Shown piece after piece: positions 27,316 through 34,663 of a stretch of 38,587 nucleotides of DNA (position 1 is its first letter; each line of letters begins with the position of its first letter). The stretch is taken from contig SHXF01000044.1 in NCBI GenBank assembly GCA_009693435.1, positions 1 through 38,587 on the forward strand, written 5' to 3'. The stretch is from Betaproteobacteria bacterium (GTDB lineage: Bacteria > Pseudomonadota > Gammaproteobacteria > Burkholderiales > SG8-39). The notes beneath the pieces were generated by a model. That model was not told the DNA's origin, searched no databases, and saw nothing but the letters and a program-made list of their open reading frames with translations. The position numbers and the translations under genes were made by a program.

Positions 27316-28932
27316 ATGGCAACCGAACATGTGCCGGTACTGGTCATAGGCGGCGGACCCGTCGGGCTCTCGCTCGCCATTGAGCTCGCCTGGCGCGGCA
27401 TCGCCTGCATGCTGGTGGAGCGGCGCGACGGCTCGATACCGCTACCCAAGATGAACGGCGTGGGCGCGCGCACCATGGAATTCTGCCGCCGCTGGGGCAT
27501 CTCAGACCGGGTGCGCAATGCCGGCTGGCCCGGCACCTACCCGCGCCGCATGCAGTACGTCACCAGTCTCCGCGGCGAACAGCTGCACTGCATCGATTAC
27601 GGTTCCGATACCGAGCGCAAGCTCTCGGGCAACAGCCCGGAACATTTTCAGCGCTGCCCGCAAACCTGGTTCGATCCCATCCTGCGTGAGCACGCGAAGA
27701 GCTTCGCCGGCAACCAGCTGTTCTACCGCACGCAACTGAACAGTTTCGAGGATCGCGGCGACAGCGTTCTGGCGACGATCATGGATCGCGATAGCGGAGT
27801 GACACGCGAGGTGACGGCCGATTATCTGATTGCCTGCGACGGCGCGAAAAGCGGCGTGCGCGATATGCTGGGCATCACCATGGAAGGCTCGGCGCAGCTG
27901 AGTTTCGAGATCAACATCTACTTCGAGTCCGACCAGGTGTTCCGTCCCGGGGAACGACCTTCCGTGCTGAGCTGGCTGTTCGACGGCAGCGGCGTGTGGG
28001 GCGGACTGTCGGCGATCGACGGCCGCAAGCTGTGGCGCTTGTGGCTGACGCAGATGCCGCCCGACACCGACATCGCAGGTTTCGACAAGGATCGCTACGT
28101 GCGCGCGGCCATCGGCGAGGAGATTCCGTTCCGCGTCCTCGGCGTCCTGCCGTGGCTGCGCCAGCAGCGCGTGGCCAACGAATTCCGGCGCGGCCGGGTG
28201 TTTCTGTGCGGCGACGCCTTGCACAACCTTACGCCCACCGGCGGCTTCGGCATGAACACCGGCATACAGGATGCGGTCGACCTGGCGTGGAAGCTGCAGG
28301 GCGTGCGCGCCGGTTGGGCGCCCGAACGCCTATTCGACAGTTATGCGCTCGAGCGCCGGCCGGTGGCGGTGCGCAACGTCGATGAGGCGACCTTCACCTT
28401 CGCCAAATTCCTGGCGGTGCCGAAATATCCGGCGCTGTGCGAACCGGGGCGAGAAGGCGAAGCGGCGCGCGCGGCGATGAGCGCCCATATCGCGGCCAAC
28501 GAGTTCGAGCGCGAGTACCGCAACGAGGGCATCGTGCTCGGCTATCGCTACGACCCCTCGCCCTTGTGCGTGCCGGACGGCACGCCGCCCCCCGAGGACA
28601 CGGTTACCAGCTATACGCAAACGGCGCGCCCCGGTTCGCGCGCCCCGCATGCGCTGCTCGCGGATGGACGCTCCACGCTCGATCTCTTTGGCGCATCGTT
28701 CGTGCTGCTGCGGCTGGGGGCGGCGGCCCCGCCCGTGGAGCCACTCGTCAACGCCGCTCGCGCACGCAAGATGCCGTTGGCGGTCGTCCCGATTGCCGAG
28801 CAGCATGTACTGGCCCTCTACGAACAACCGCTGGTGCTGGTGCGGCCCGACGGGCATGTCGCCTGGCGCGGGGCGGCGGTGCCGGCGAATCCGCAGACCA
28901 TCATCGATACCGCGCGCGGGGCGATGTTTTGA
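27316..28932 (+). CDS. FAD-dependent aromatic hydroxylase (PheA/TfdB/MhpA type)
   Basis: 538 aa. GGGPVGLSLAIELAWRG is the FAD Rossmann motif, YLIACDGAKSGVR the DG motif, and RVFLCGDALHNLTPTGGFGMNTGIQDAVDLAWKL the GD motif, all of class A flavoprotein monooxygenases. A C-terminal thioredoxin-like domain follows (LDLFGASFVLLRLG to the end). Such enzymes put a hydroxyl group on phenolic rings using NAD(P)H and O2. It could make the catechol that the intradiol dioxygenase of the divergent cluster cleaves. Begins 3 bp after the CoA-transferase stop. Confidence 0.92.
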   Translation: MATEHVPVLVIGGGPVGLSLAIELAWRGIACMLVERRDGSIPLPKMNGVGARTMEFCRRWGISDRVRNAGWPGTYPRRMQYVTSLRGEQLHCIDYGSDTERKLSGNSPEHFQRCPQTWFDPILREHAKSFAGNQLFYRTQLNSFEDRGDSVLATIMDRDSGVTREVTADYLIACDGAKSGVRDMLGITMEGSAQLSFEINIYFESDQVFRPGERPSVLSWLFDGSGVWGGLSAIDGRKLWRLWLTQMPPDTDIAGFDKDRYVRAAIGEEIPFRVLGVLPWLRQQRVANEFRRGRVFLCGDALHNLTPTGGFGMNTGIQDAVDLAWKLQGVRAGWAPERLFDSYALERRPVAVRNVDEATFTFAKFLAVPKYPALCEPGREGEAARAAMSAHIAANEFEREYRNEGIVLGYRYDPSPLCVPDGTPPPEDTVTSYTQTARPGSRAPHALLADGRSTLDLFGASFVLLRLGAAAPPVEPLVNAARARKMPLAVVPIAEQHVLALYEQPLVLVRPDGHVAWRGAAVPANPQTIIDTARGAMF

Positions 28933-28984
28933 TCCCGGGCACAGGCTCGATGCTGAAATTTTTGGGGAAACTAGGGGGAAACAA

Positions 28985-29968
28985 ATGAGGCCGAATAAAA
29001 CCCTATTGAAACGCAACTGCCTGCTTGCTGCCGCAGGGCTCCTGTTTGCGTCAGGGGTCTGCGCGCAGAATTTTCCGGCGCGGCCACTCAAGCTCATCAT
29101 GCCGTTTCCACCGGGCGGACCGACCGATGCGGCAGGCCGCCTGATCGCGCAGAAAATGTCCGAAGGCCTGGGTCAGCAGGTGGTGGTGGAAACCCGGGCA
29201 GGCGGCAGCGGCATACCGGGAACCGAAGCCGGCGCGAAAGCCGCGCCCGATGGCTACACGCTGATCTACGGCACCACCTCCACCTTCAGCATCCTGCCGG
29301 GCCTCAATGCCACGTTGCCCTACGATCCCCGCAAATCGTTTGCGCCCGTGAGCCAGGTCTCGACCGGCCCCATCCTGGTGGCGGTCCACGTTTCCGTGCC
29401 CGCCAATACGCTGCGCGAACTCATCGCCCTGGCGAAGGCACAGCCGCGCACCATCAATTTCGGTTCGGCCGGTAGCGGCACCGTGCCGCATCTGGCCGCG
29501 GAACTGTTCAAGACGCTGGCCGATGTGGACATCGTGCATATTCCGTACAAGGGGTCGGGTCCGGCGATGACCGATCTGGTCGCCGGCCGCATACAGGTGA
29601 TGTTCGATGCGCTGGCCCCCCTGATTCCCAACATCCGCGCCGGCAAGCTGCGCGCGCTGGCGGTGGCCGGCACGTCGCGATTCTCCGCGCTGCCGGAAGT
29701 GCCGACTGCCGCGGAAGCCGGACTGCCGCAATTCGAGGTCGGCTTGTGGAATGGCGTGCTCGCGCCGGCGGGCACGCCGCGGGATGTTGTTGCGAAACTG
29801 AACGCGACCATCCGCAAGGCGCTGGCCGAGCCCGGCACCGAAGAGGTCCTGACCCGCTACGGACTGGTGCCCGCGGGCAACACGCCCGAAGCGTTCGCGT
29901 CGTTCATCGAATTCGAGATGGAGCGCTGGGGCAAGGTGGTCAAGGTTTCCGGCGCGAAGATGGAGTAG
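28985..29968 (+). CDS. Bug-family substrate-binding protein
   Basis: 327 aa. Signal peptide KRNCLLAAAGLLFASGVCAQ (cleavage near CAQ), then FPARPLKLIMPFPPGGPTDAAGR, VVVETRAGGSGIPG, PDGYTLIYGTTS, VDIVHIPYKGSGPAMTDL and LPEVPTAAEAGLP, all typical. GGGGGA ribosome-binding site. Placed between the FAD hydroxylase and a phthalate-dioxygenase-like Rieske gene, it probably presents their aromatic acid to a transporter encoded elsewhere. Confidence 0.93.
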   Translation: MRPNKTLLKRNCLLAAAGLLFASGVCAQNFPARPLKLIMPFPPGGPTDAAGRLIAQKMSEGLGQQVVVETRAGGSGIPGTEAGAKAAPDGYTLIYGTTSTFSILPGLNATLPYDPRKSFAPVSQVSTGPILVAVHVSVPANTLRELIALAKAQPRTINFGSAGSGTVPHLAAELFKTLADVDIVHIPYKGSGPAMTDLVAGRIQVMFDALAPLIPNIRAGKLRALAVAGTSRFSALPEVPTAAEAGLPQFEVGLWNGVLAPAGTPRDVVAKLNATIRKALAEPGTEEVLTRYGLVPAGNTPEAFASFIEFEMERWGKVVKVSGAKME

Positions 29969-29997
29969 AGGGCAGCTCTATAAATTCCGATTTTGTC

Positions 29998-30057
29998 GTT
30001 CCCGCGGCGGCGGGAACCCCTGTACTCATGGAGATGGATTCCCGCTTTCGCGGGAAT
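29998..30057. repeat. Two strong hairpins, dRS3-like
   Basis: GTTCCCGC-GGCG-GCGGGAAC (29998-30017) and ATTCCCGC-TTTC-GCGGGAAT (30038-30057), each with an 8-bp perfect stem and 4-nt loop, 20 bp apart. The second fits the ATTCCC-N8-GGGAAT form of Neisseria dRS3 repeats. Sits between the Bug and Rieske genes; may attenuate or protect the transcript. Confidence 0.75.
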
Positions 30058-30136
30058 GACGCATGAATAGAGGCTCCCTGGATACTTCCGCGTCGTTTGC
30101 CCCGGCACGCAACTACAGATGGCACGGGAGATTCAA

Positions 30137-31360
30137 GTGGCATTAACGCAAGCAGAAAACGACAGGCTGACCCTGGTGGAAAAGGGCGCGCCCATGGGCG
30201 CCATGATGAAACAACATCACTGGATGCCGGCGGCGCTGTCGGAAAAACTCGAAGCCGACGGCGCGCCGCTGCGCATCCGACTGCTGGGCGAGAATTACGT
30301 GGCCTTTCGCGCGACCGACGGCCGGGTCGGATTCTTCGACGAAGCCTGCCCGCACCGCGGCGCGTCGCTCGCGCTGGCGCGCAACGAGGACAACGCGCTG
30401 CGCTGCATCTACCACGGCTGGAAGTTCGACGTCGGTGGCACGACGGTGGCAGTGCCCACGCAGGTGCAGAACGTGCGCGAGTTCTGCGACAGCGTGCCGC
30501 TCGCGCACTACCCGGCCCGCGAGGCCGCGGGCATCGTCTGGGTGTGGCTGGGATCGGGTGCACACGCGCCGCAGTTTCCCGATTTCGAATTCACCGCCTT
30601 GCCGCCTGAACACCGCGTGGTGCACAAGCAGGTCGGCCATTTCAACTGGCTGCAGGCGGTGGAGACGACCATGGACTCGGCGCACGCCGGTGTGCTGCAT
30701 CAAAGCCATGTGGCCTCCATGGGCACGCTGGCTCTCGCCGCAGACAATCAGGCGCCGGTGTACGAAATCGAGACACGGCCACATGGCTTCCGCTACGCCG
30801 GCATTCGCGCGCTCGCCGATGGTTCCCGCTATGTGCGCATCAACTCGTTCGTACTGCCCTGGTATGGCATCATCGCGCCGCGTCAGTCGCCCTATGCGGG
30901 CGGCGCGGTGTTCTTCGTCATCCCCATCGACAACGAACATTCCACTTACTGGACGGTGCGCTACCGTGTCGACGCGCCCATAGAGAAAGATGCCGTGACG
31001 CTGTTCAGCGACGCCGCCGATTGGCCGCCGGCCGTGCCCGGTACCGCGGAGAACAACTGGGGTCAGGATCGCTCGCTGATGCGCCAGGGCCACTTCACCG
31101 GATTCCCGCAGCACCTTACCACCGAGGATCTGGTCATCGTGACCAGTCAGGGGCCCATCGTCGACCGGACGAAGGAATACCTGAATTCCGGGGACGGCGC
31201 GCTGGTGCGCCTGCGCCGCGTGCTGCTTCAGGCGCTGGGTGAATTCATGGATGAGGACAGCAGGGCGGAGGATTCGCGCGGCAAAGTCGAATACCATGCA
31301 CTGCGCGGCGTGGCCGGCGTGGTGCCGGCCGGTGAAGACTGGCGGACCATTGCGCGCTGA
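30137..31360 (+). CDS. Rieske oxygenase, phthalate 4,5-dioxygenase-like large subunit
   Basis: 407 aa from the GTG at 30137, chosen because GGGAG lies 6 nt before it and ALTQAENDRLTLVEKGAPMG fits the family start; an ATG at 30119 has no ribosome-binding site. The Rieske ligands are C-P-H (EACPHRGA) and C-I-Y-H (RCIYHGWKFD), 16 residues apart; the iron site is D-x2-H-x4-H in MDSAHAGVLH. GAPLRIRLLGENYVAFR and the layout resemble phthalate 4,5-dioxygenase oxygenase. No reductase gene is nearby. Last gene of the rightward cluster. Confidence 0.9.
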   Translation: MALTQAENDRLTLVEKGAPMGAMMKQHHWMPAALSEKLEADGAPLRIRLLGENYVAFRATDGRVGFFDEACPHRGASLALARNEDNALRCIYHGWKFDVGGTTVAVPTQVQNVREFCDSVPLAHYPAREAAGIVWVWLGSGAHAPQFPDFEFTALPPEHRVVHKQVGHFNWLQAVETTMDSAHAGVLHQSHVASMGTLALAADNQAPVYEIETRPHGFRYAGIRALADGSRYVRINSFVLPWYGIIAPRQSPYAGGAVFFVIPIDNEHSTYWTVRYRVDAPIEKDAVTLFSDAADWPPAVPGTAENNWGQDRSLMRQGHFTGFPQHLTTEDLVIVTSQGPIVDRTKEYLNSGDGALVRLRRVLLQALGEFMDEDSRAEDSRGKVEYHALRGVAGVVPAGEDWRTIAR

Positions 31361-31440
31361 TGGCGGCGCGACAGGGAAACCCGGGGAATCCTGGCGAAAC
31401 CCCGCGCATCCTCACGGATCCGGAACCGAGCACCACCATC

Positions 31441-31463
31441 GTAGGGCGCGGATTCATCGCGCC
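31441..31463 (+). repeat. REP-like hairpin
   Basis: GTAG followed by GGCGCG-GATTCAT-CGCGCC, a perfect 6-bp stem: the same GTAG-plus-palindrome form as the cluster at 15.1 kb but a different stem. About 80 bp after the Rieske stop. Confidence 0.5.
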
Positions 31464-31689
31464 ATGGTCGCGGGAAAACCACCGGTATTCGGCGCGCCGA
31501 AGTTGCGCCCTGCGTCTGCGCCCTACGGCTGCGCTCTGCGGTAATGATAGCGCCACCGCTCGGCGGCCAGTCTCTCGTCTTGGTTCAATACGGTAGCTAA
31601 CAGCACATCAGTTTGCACCGCATCGCGCCAGGATAAGCCTGGGAAAGGAGGAAGTCATGTAGTGGACTGAAACTTTTCATCGGAGTTCA

Positions 31690-31706
31690 GGGGGTTCGAA
31701 TCCCCC
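31690..31706 (+). other. tRNA T-arm-like hairpin
   Basis: GGGGG-TTCGAAT-CCCCC is a perfect T-arm with the invariant TTC loop. No matching D-arm, anticodon arm or acceptor pairing was found around it, so it is at best a tRNA 3' fragment, perhaps left by integration, and may be chance. Confidence 0.35.
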
Positions 31707-31878
31707 ACGGCAAAGGGTAACCACCAGCCGTAATCGAGTCTTGCATGCGAGTGCAGTAATGCACTACGTGAAGCGTAGACAGAGTGTACTGAAGCCGCGT
31801 CATTGAGCCTCGAGATAAACAGCCCGTTGGTGTCTTCATCGTTGCGATATTGGGGACAGCATTGCACTGATCGTTAGG

Positions 31879-32428
31879 GTGAGATCGGTCAGACCGACCG
31901 GGGTCGGAGAGCGGGGCAAAGGTACAGGAAGGATTCCCCAGGAACCTGGGAGATCCTGTGTTCAACCAGTGACAATTAGCTAATGGTACCGGGCTTGAAC
32001 GGGGCCAGGCCCTGCGGAGGTCTCCGCCGCCAGGGAGCGAACTTGGGGACAAGCACTGGGGCGGGAGAGCAAAACAATAAGTGATCCCGTGTTCGGCACA
32101 GGAAGTCTTAGTGCTCTGATAGTACTGATGACGCCGGGGAACGCCGCTCGGGCGGACCCGGTCGAGGGAAGCGGGGCACCGTTGTACAGAGTCGTTCTTG
32201 AGAAACACGGAGGGGGCCTTGAATCCCAAAAATGTGTCAACGAATCAGGAGCGGATAGCCAAGCTGGCGAGCAACAAGGGTTTCTTGCCAGACGAGTCAC
32301 AGATGGTGTAGTCAGTCCATCGCTATGCCGGTTTGTGAGCGAACCTGTACTACGAAGAACCGGATGCCCGAATCGGGCTCGTCCGGGTCTGTGAGGGGCG
32401 AGGGCAGCAATGTCCTCGTCTACTCGGA
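31879..32428 (+). mobile_element. Group II intron remnant lacking most of its reverse transcriptase
   Basis: The 5' end begins GTGAGA near 31879 and runs through structured sequence typical of the ribozyme domain I of bacterial group II introns. Domain V is clear at 32357-32389: GAACCGGATGCCCG closing with CGTCCGGGTC, the catalytic hairpin. Domain VI follows (CGAGG/CCTCG stem, then TCTACTCGG with the branch-point A). Between them only the first 30 codons of the intron-encoded protein remain, so about 1.2 kb or more of reverse transcriptase has been deleted. The exact ends are approximate. It could still splice if a matching protein is supplied in trans; this is inference. Confidence 0.78.
32219..32311 (+). 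pseudogene. N-terminal remnant of the intron-encoded reverse transcriptase (LtrA-like)
   Basis: A TTG after GGAGGGGG opens a 30-codon frame, NPKNVSTNQERIAKLASNKGF..., that reads like the start of group II intron reverse transcriptases (STNQ-x-RIA-x-LA). It ends in TAG at 32309, where sequence jumps to the 3' ribozyme part. No RT, maturase or endonuclease domain is left. Confidence 0.65.
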
Positions 32429-32625
32429 CCCCAGTCCGGAGCTGCAAGCCGCTTCCTTCCCCGTTTATGAGAGGATAATAAGTCAGCCTGCGCATGGATG
32501 ACCCCGTCTTTGCTTTCCGATGCCATGTGCCACGCGGTATAGGGTTGCGCCGGAGCATCGGCCGGGCCCATCGCGTGTTGCGCGAACCGCCGTTGAAAGA
32601 ACCGCAATTGAAAAGGTGATGTCAC

Positions 32626-32910
32626 ATGTTCAAGCCGGTTGAAGTAAAGGCCTTGCCCGAATACAGATTGTGGCTGCGTTACGCCGACGGTGCACAGGGC
32701 GAAGTCGATCTTTCCGACCTGGCGGGCAAGGGTGTCTTCAGGCTTTGGAACGAATACAGCGCCTTCGAGGGCGTTCATATCGGCCGGCATCACGAAATCG
32801 CGTGGCGTGACGGCATAGAATTGTGCCCCGATGCACTCTATCTGCGCTTGACCGGCAAGACACCGGAAGAAGTGTTTCCCAATTTAAGGGAAATCAGCGT
32901 CAATGCCTGA
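32626..32910 (+). CDS. DUF2442 domain protein, second pair
   Basis: 94 aa. MFKPVEVKALPEYRLWLRYADGAQGEVDLSDLAGKGVFRLW and the end LCPDALYLRLTGKTPEEVF are the DUF2442 pattern (short form). AAGGTGA precedes the ATG. Its last 8 bp overlap the DUF4160 gene, the same overlap length as in the pair at 18.5 kb, but gene order is reversed. Sequence similarity to the other DUF2442 protein is low, so this is not a recent duplication. Function unknown; toxin-antitoxin-like layout. Confidence 0.85.
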   Translation: MFKPVEVKALPEYRLWLRYADGAQGEVDLSDLAGKGVFRLWNEYSAFEGVHIGRHHEIAWRDGIELCPDALYLRLTGKTPEEVFPNLREISVNA

Positions 32911-33163
32911 GATAAGCCGTTTCTACGGCATTGTCATCAGGATGTATTTCGGGGACCACAATCCGCCCCACTTCCACGTGGAATACGAAGGCAACGAGGC
33001 GTTGATCAGCATTCACACCCTGGGCGTGATCGTGGGGCAGCTGCCACCGCGCGCGATGGGCATGGTGGCGGAATGGGCGGCTACGCATCGGGACGAATTG
33101 CTGGCCGATTGGGTCAAAGCAAGCAACCTGGAGCCCCCGGAAAAAATCGCCCCGCTGCCATGA
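32903..33163 (+). CDS. DUF4160 domain protein, second pair
   Basis: 86 aa. MPEISRFYGIVIRMYFGDHNPPHFHVEYEGNEALISI is a textbook DUF4160 start with D-H-N-P-P-H-F-H; LPPRAMGMVAEWAATHRDELLADW is the C-terminal helix region. Overlaps the preceding DUF2442 gene by 8 bp. In many genomes these families occur side by side; no biochemical role is known to me. The conserved His-x-His with nearby Asp could bind a metal. Confidence 0.86.
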   Translation: MPEISRFYGIVIRMYFGDHNPPHFHVEYEGNEALISIHTLGVIVGQLPPRAMGMVAEWAATHRDELLADWVKASNLEPPEKIAPLP

Positions 33164-33184
33164 AGCAGGCGCAGCAAGGTAACC

Positions 33185-33541
33185 TCACGGATCCGGAATG
33201 AAGTCCTCGTCACCCTGGTGCTCGCGCTCGAACTTGATGAAGTGATAATAGCCGCAGCTGTTGCCGTAGGGATAGGTGCGGCACACGTGAGGGCGGCCGG
33301 CGTAGACGGTGCAGCGGCGCTCCTCCTGGTCGAAGAACACGCACGTGGATTTGTAGATATGGTCCTTGCGGTGGCGCAGGAAGGGCTTGCCGGTGCCGGA
33401 TTTGATATAGCGGTTGTGCACCTCGTCGATACTGATCTCGAGATGTTTTGCCAGGCGCTTGACGTCGTGCTCGGAGACTTCTATCTGGTCGTAACTGCAG
33501 CAGTAGCCGGGGCAGCGGGAGCAATCGTATTTGTCAGCCAT
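33185..33541 (-). CDS. YkgJ-family cysteine-cluster protein
   Basis: 118 aa. CSRCPGYCCSYDQIEVSEHDVKRLAKHL carries a C-x2-C-x3-CC cluster, followed by C in KSTCVFFD, C in RRCTVYAGRP and C in HVCRTYPYG, plus C in SCGYY: the set of the zinc/iron-chelating YkgJ domain (formerly UPF0153), a putative metal-binding protein of unknown role. Convergent with the DUF4160 gene 21 bp away. Complete. Confidence 0.88.
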   Translation of the reverse strand: MADKYDCSRCPGYCCSYDQIEVSEHDVKRLAKHLEISIDEVHNRYIKSGTGKPFLRHRKDHIYKSTCVFFDQEERRCTVYAGRPHVCRTYPYGNSCGYYHFIKFEREHQGDEDFIPDP

Positions 33542-33591
33542 GAATGCAATTCTTTCTTGAGCTTTCCAGCAAAACAGGCAAAAACCTTTTC

Positions 33592-33697
33592 CGTTCGCCC
33601 CGAACTTGTAGAAGGACCACAGGCAAAGGCGACAAGTGACAAACCAATCCCGTTCGTCCTGAGCCTGTCGAAGGACGAGAAGCTTGGTGACGAACGG
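33592..33697. repeat. Dispersed palindromic repeat, two copies plus a fragment
   Basis: Copies of the CGTTCGTCCTGAGC-type element at 33592-33617 (diverged) and 33651-33676, and a short inverted end GACGAACGG near 33689-33697. Same family as at 20.8 and 34.6 kb. It lies in the shared upstream region of the YkgJ gene and the enoyl-CoA hydratase gene. Confidence 0.75.
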
Positions 33698-33768
33698 TGC
33701 CCCATGCGAGGGTGTGGGGAAAGGGATGATGGTAAATCATCGGACACGATCATGAAGCGGAATCGGGC

Positions 33769-34542
33769 ATGACCTACGAAACCCTGCTGCTGGCCGTTGC
33801 CGGACCGGTGGCCACCTTGACCCTCAACCGTCCCGACAGCCGCAATGCGCTCAACTTGCGCATGTGCGACGAACTGCTCTCTGCTATCAATGCACTCGCC
33901 GCGGACGACGCGGTGCGCGTGGTGCTGATCCGCGCCAACGGACCGGCGTTCTGCGCCGGGGCGGACCTCAAGGAACGCAAGGGCATGAACGCGGAGGATA
34001 CGCGGGCGCGCCGGCTGAAGGCGTTCGCCGCCTACGCCGCCATCGAAAACCTGCCGCAACCCGCCATCGCGGTGGTCGAGGGCCCGTGCATGGGTTCGGG
34101 CTGCGAGATCGCCGCCGCCTGCGATTTCATCCTCGCCGGCAGCGGTGCAAGTTTCCGCTATCCGGAAGTCGGCTGGGGCACGGTCGGGGCGACGCAGCGG
34201 CTGCCGCGCATAGTCGGCAAGTCCATGGCAAAGGAGTTGCTGCTCACCGGCCGGCTGGTCGATGCCGCCGAAGCAAAAGCCATGGGCCTTGTCAATCACG
34301 TGCTCGAGACTGCCGCGCTGGAGGCGTTCGTTGCCGACATCGCGCAGAAAATAGCCTCAGCGCCGCCGATGGCCGCGCGGCTCGCCAAGCGCTGCCTCGA
34401 TCAGGGCATGGACACCGGACGCGCGGGCGCCCTCGCCATCGAGTTGCGCGCCATCGAGGAGAATCTGGCGAAGAGCGACTGGAAGCAGAATATCGCCGGG
34501 TTCGCGGAAAAAAAGCGAAGCGGCGACAAGCCGGTCCAATGA
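33769..34542 (+). CDS. Enoyl-CoA hydratase/isomerase family protein
   Basis: 257 aa. TLNRPDSRNALNLRMCDEL, the oxyanion strand GPAFCAGADLKERKGM, GPCMGSGCEIAAACDFILAGSGASFRYPEVGWG with the catalytic-position Glu in YPEVGWG, then the C-terminal helices. The GMN segment after ADLKER is common in methylglutaconyl-CoA hydratase-like crotonases, but this is not decisive. First of a three-gene unit with an acyl-CoA ligase and an HMG-CoA-lyase-like enzyme, separated from the ligase by a repeat. Confidence 0.92.
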   Translation: MTYETLLLAVAGPVATLTLNRPDSRNALNLRMCDELLSAINALAADDAVRVVLIRANGPAFCAGADLKERKGMNAEDTRARRLKAFAAYAAIENLPQPAIAVVEGPCMGSGCEIAAACDFILAGSGASFRYPEVGWGTVGATQRLPRIVGKSMAKELLLTGRLVDAAEAKAMGLVNHVLETAALEAFVADIAQKIASAPPMAARLAKRCLDQGMDTGRAGALAIELRAIEENLAKSDWKQNIAGFAEKKRSGDKPVQ

Positions 34543-34582
34543 TTGTTCAACTGTACATCGCGCGCTTCAGGCTGAGTCTGAG

Positions 34583-34609
34583 GTCCTTCGACAAGCTCAG
34601 GACGAACGG
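34583..34609 (-). repeat. Dispersed palindromic repeat, inverted copy
   Basis: GTCCTTCGACAAGCTCAGGA followed by CGAACGG, the inverse of the element at 20.8 and 33.6 kb. Lies between the enoyl-CoA hydratase and acyl-CoA ligase genes. Confidence 0.8.
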
Positions 34610-34663
34610 CAACAATTTGTCGCTTGATACGGAATGTTCCGTAAAGCAGCACTGAATCCAGAC

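Larger units (their letters stand above)
31361..31878. other. Non-coding stretch before the group II intron remnant
   Basis: No gene seen. It holds a REP-like hairpin at 31441-31463, a tRNA T-arm-like hairpin at 31690-31706 and a small hairpin GTGCA-GTAA-TGCAC at 31751-31764. Minus-strand frames here are accidental. Confidence 0.55.

Noticed and set aside
31642..31712. Complete tRNA gene around the T-arm
   Set aside because: No D-arm consensus, no 7-nt loop anticodon arm at the right distance and no acceptor pairing.
31687..32229. Minus-strand frame across the intron remnant
   Set aside because: It runs antisense to structured ribozyme RNA and to the T-arm-like hairpin; such frames give typical spurious peptides (GIRTP).
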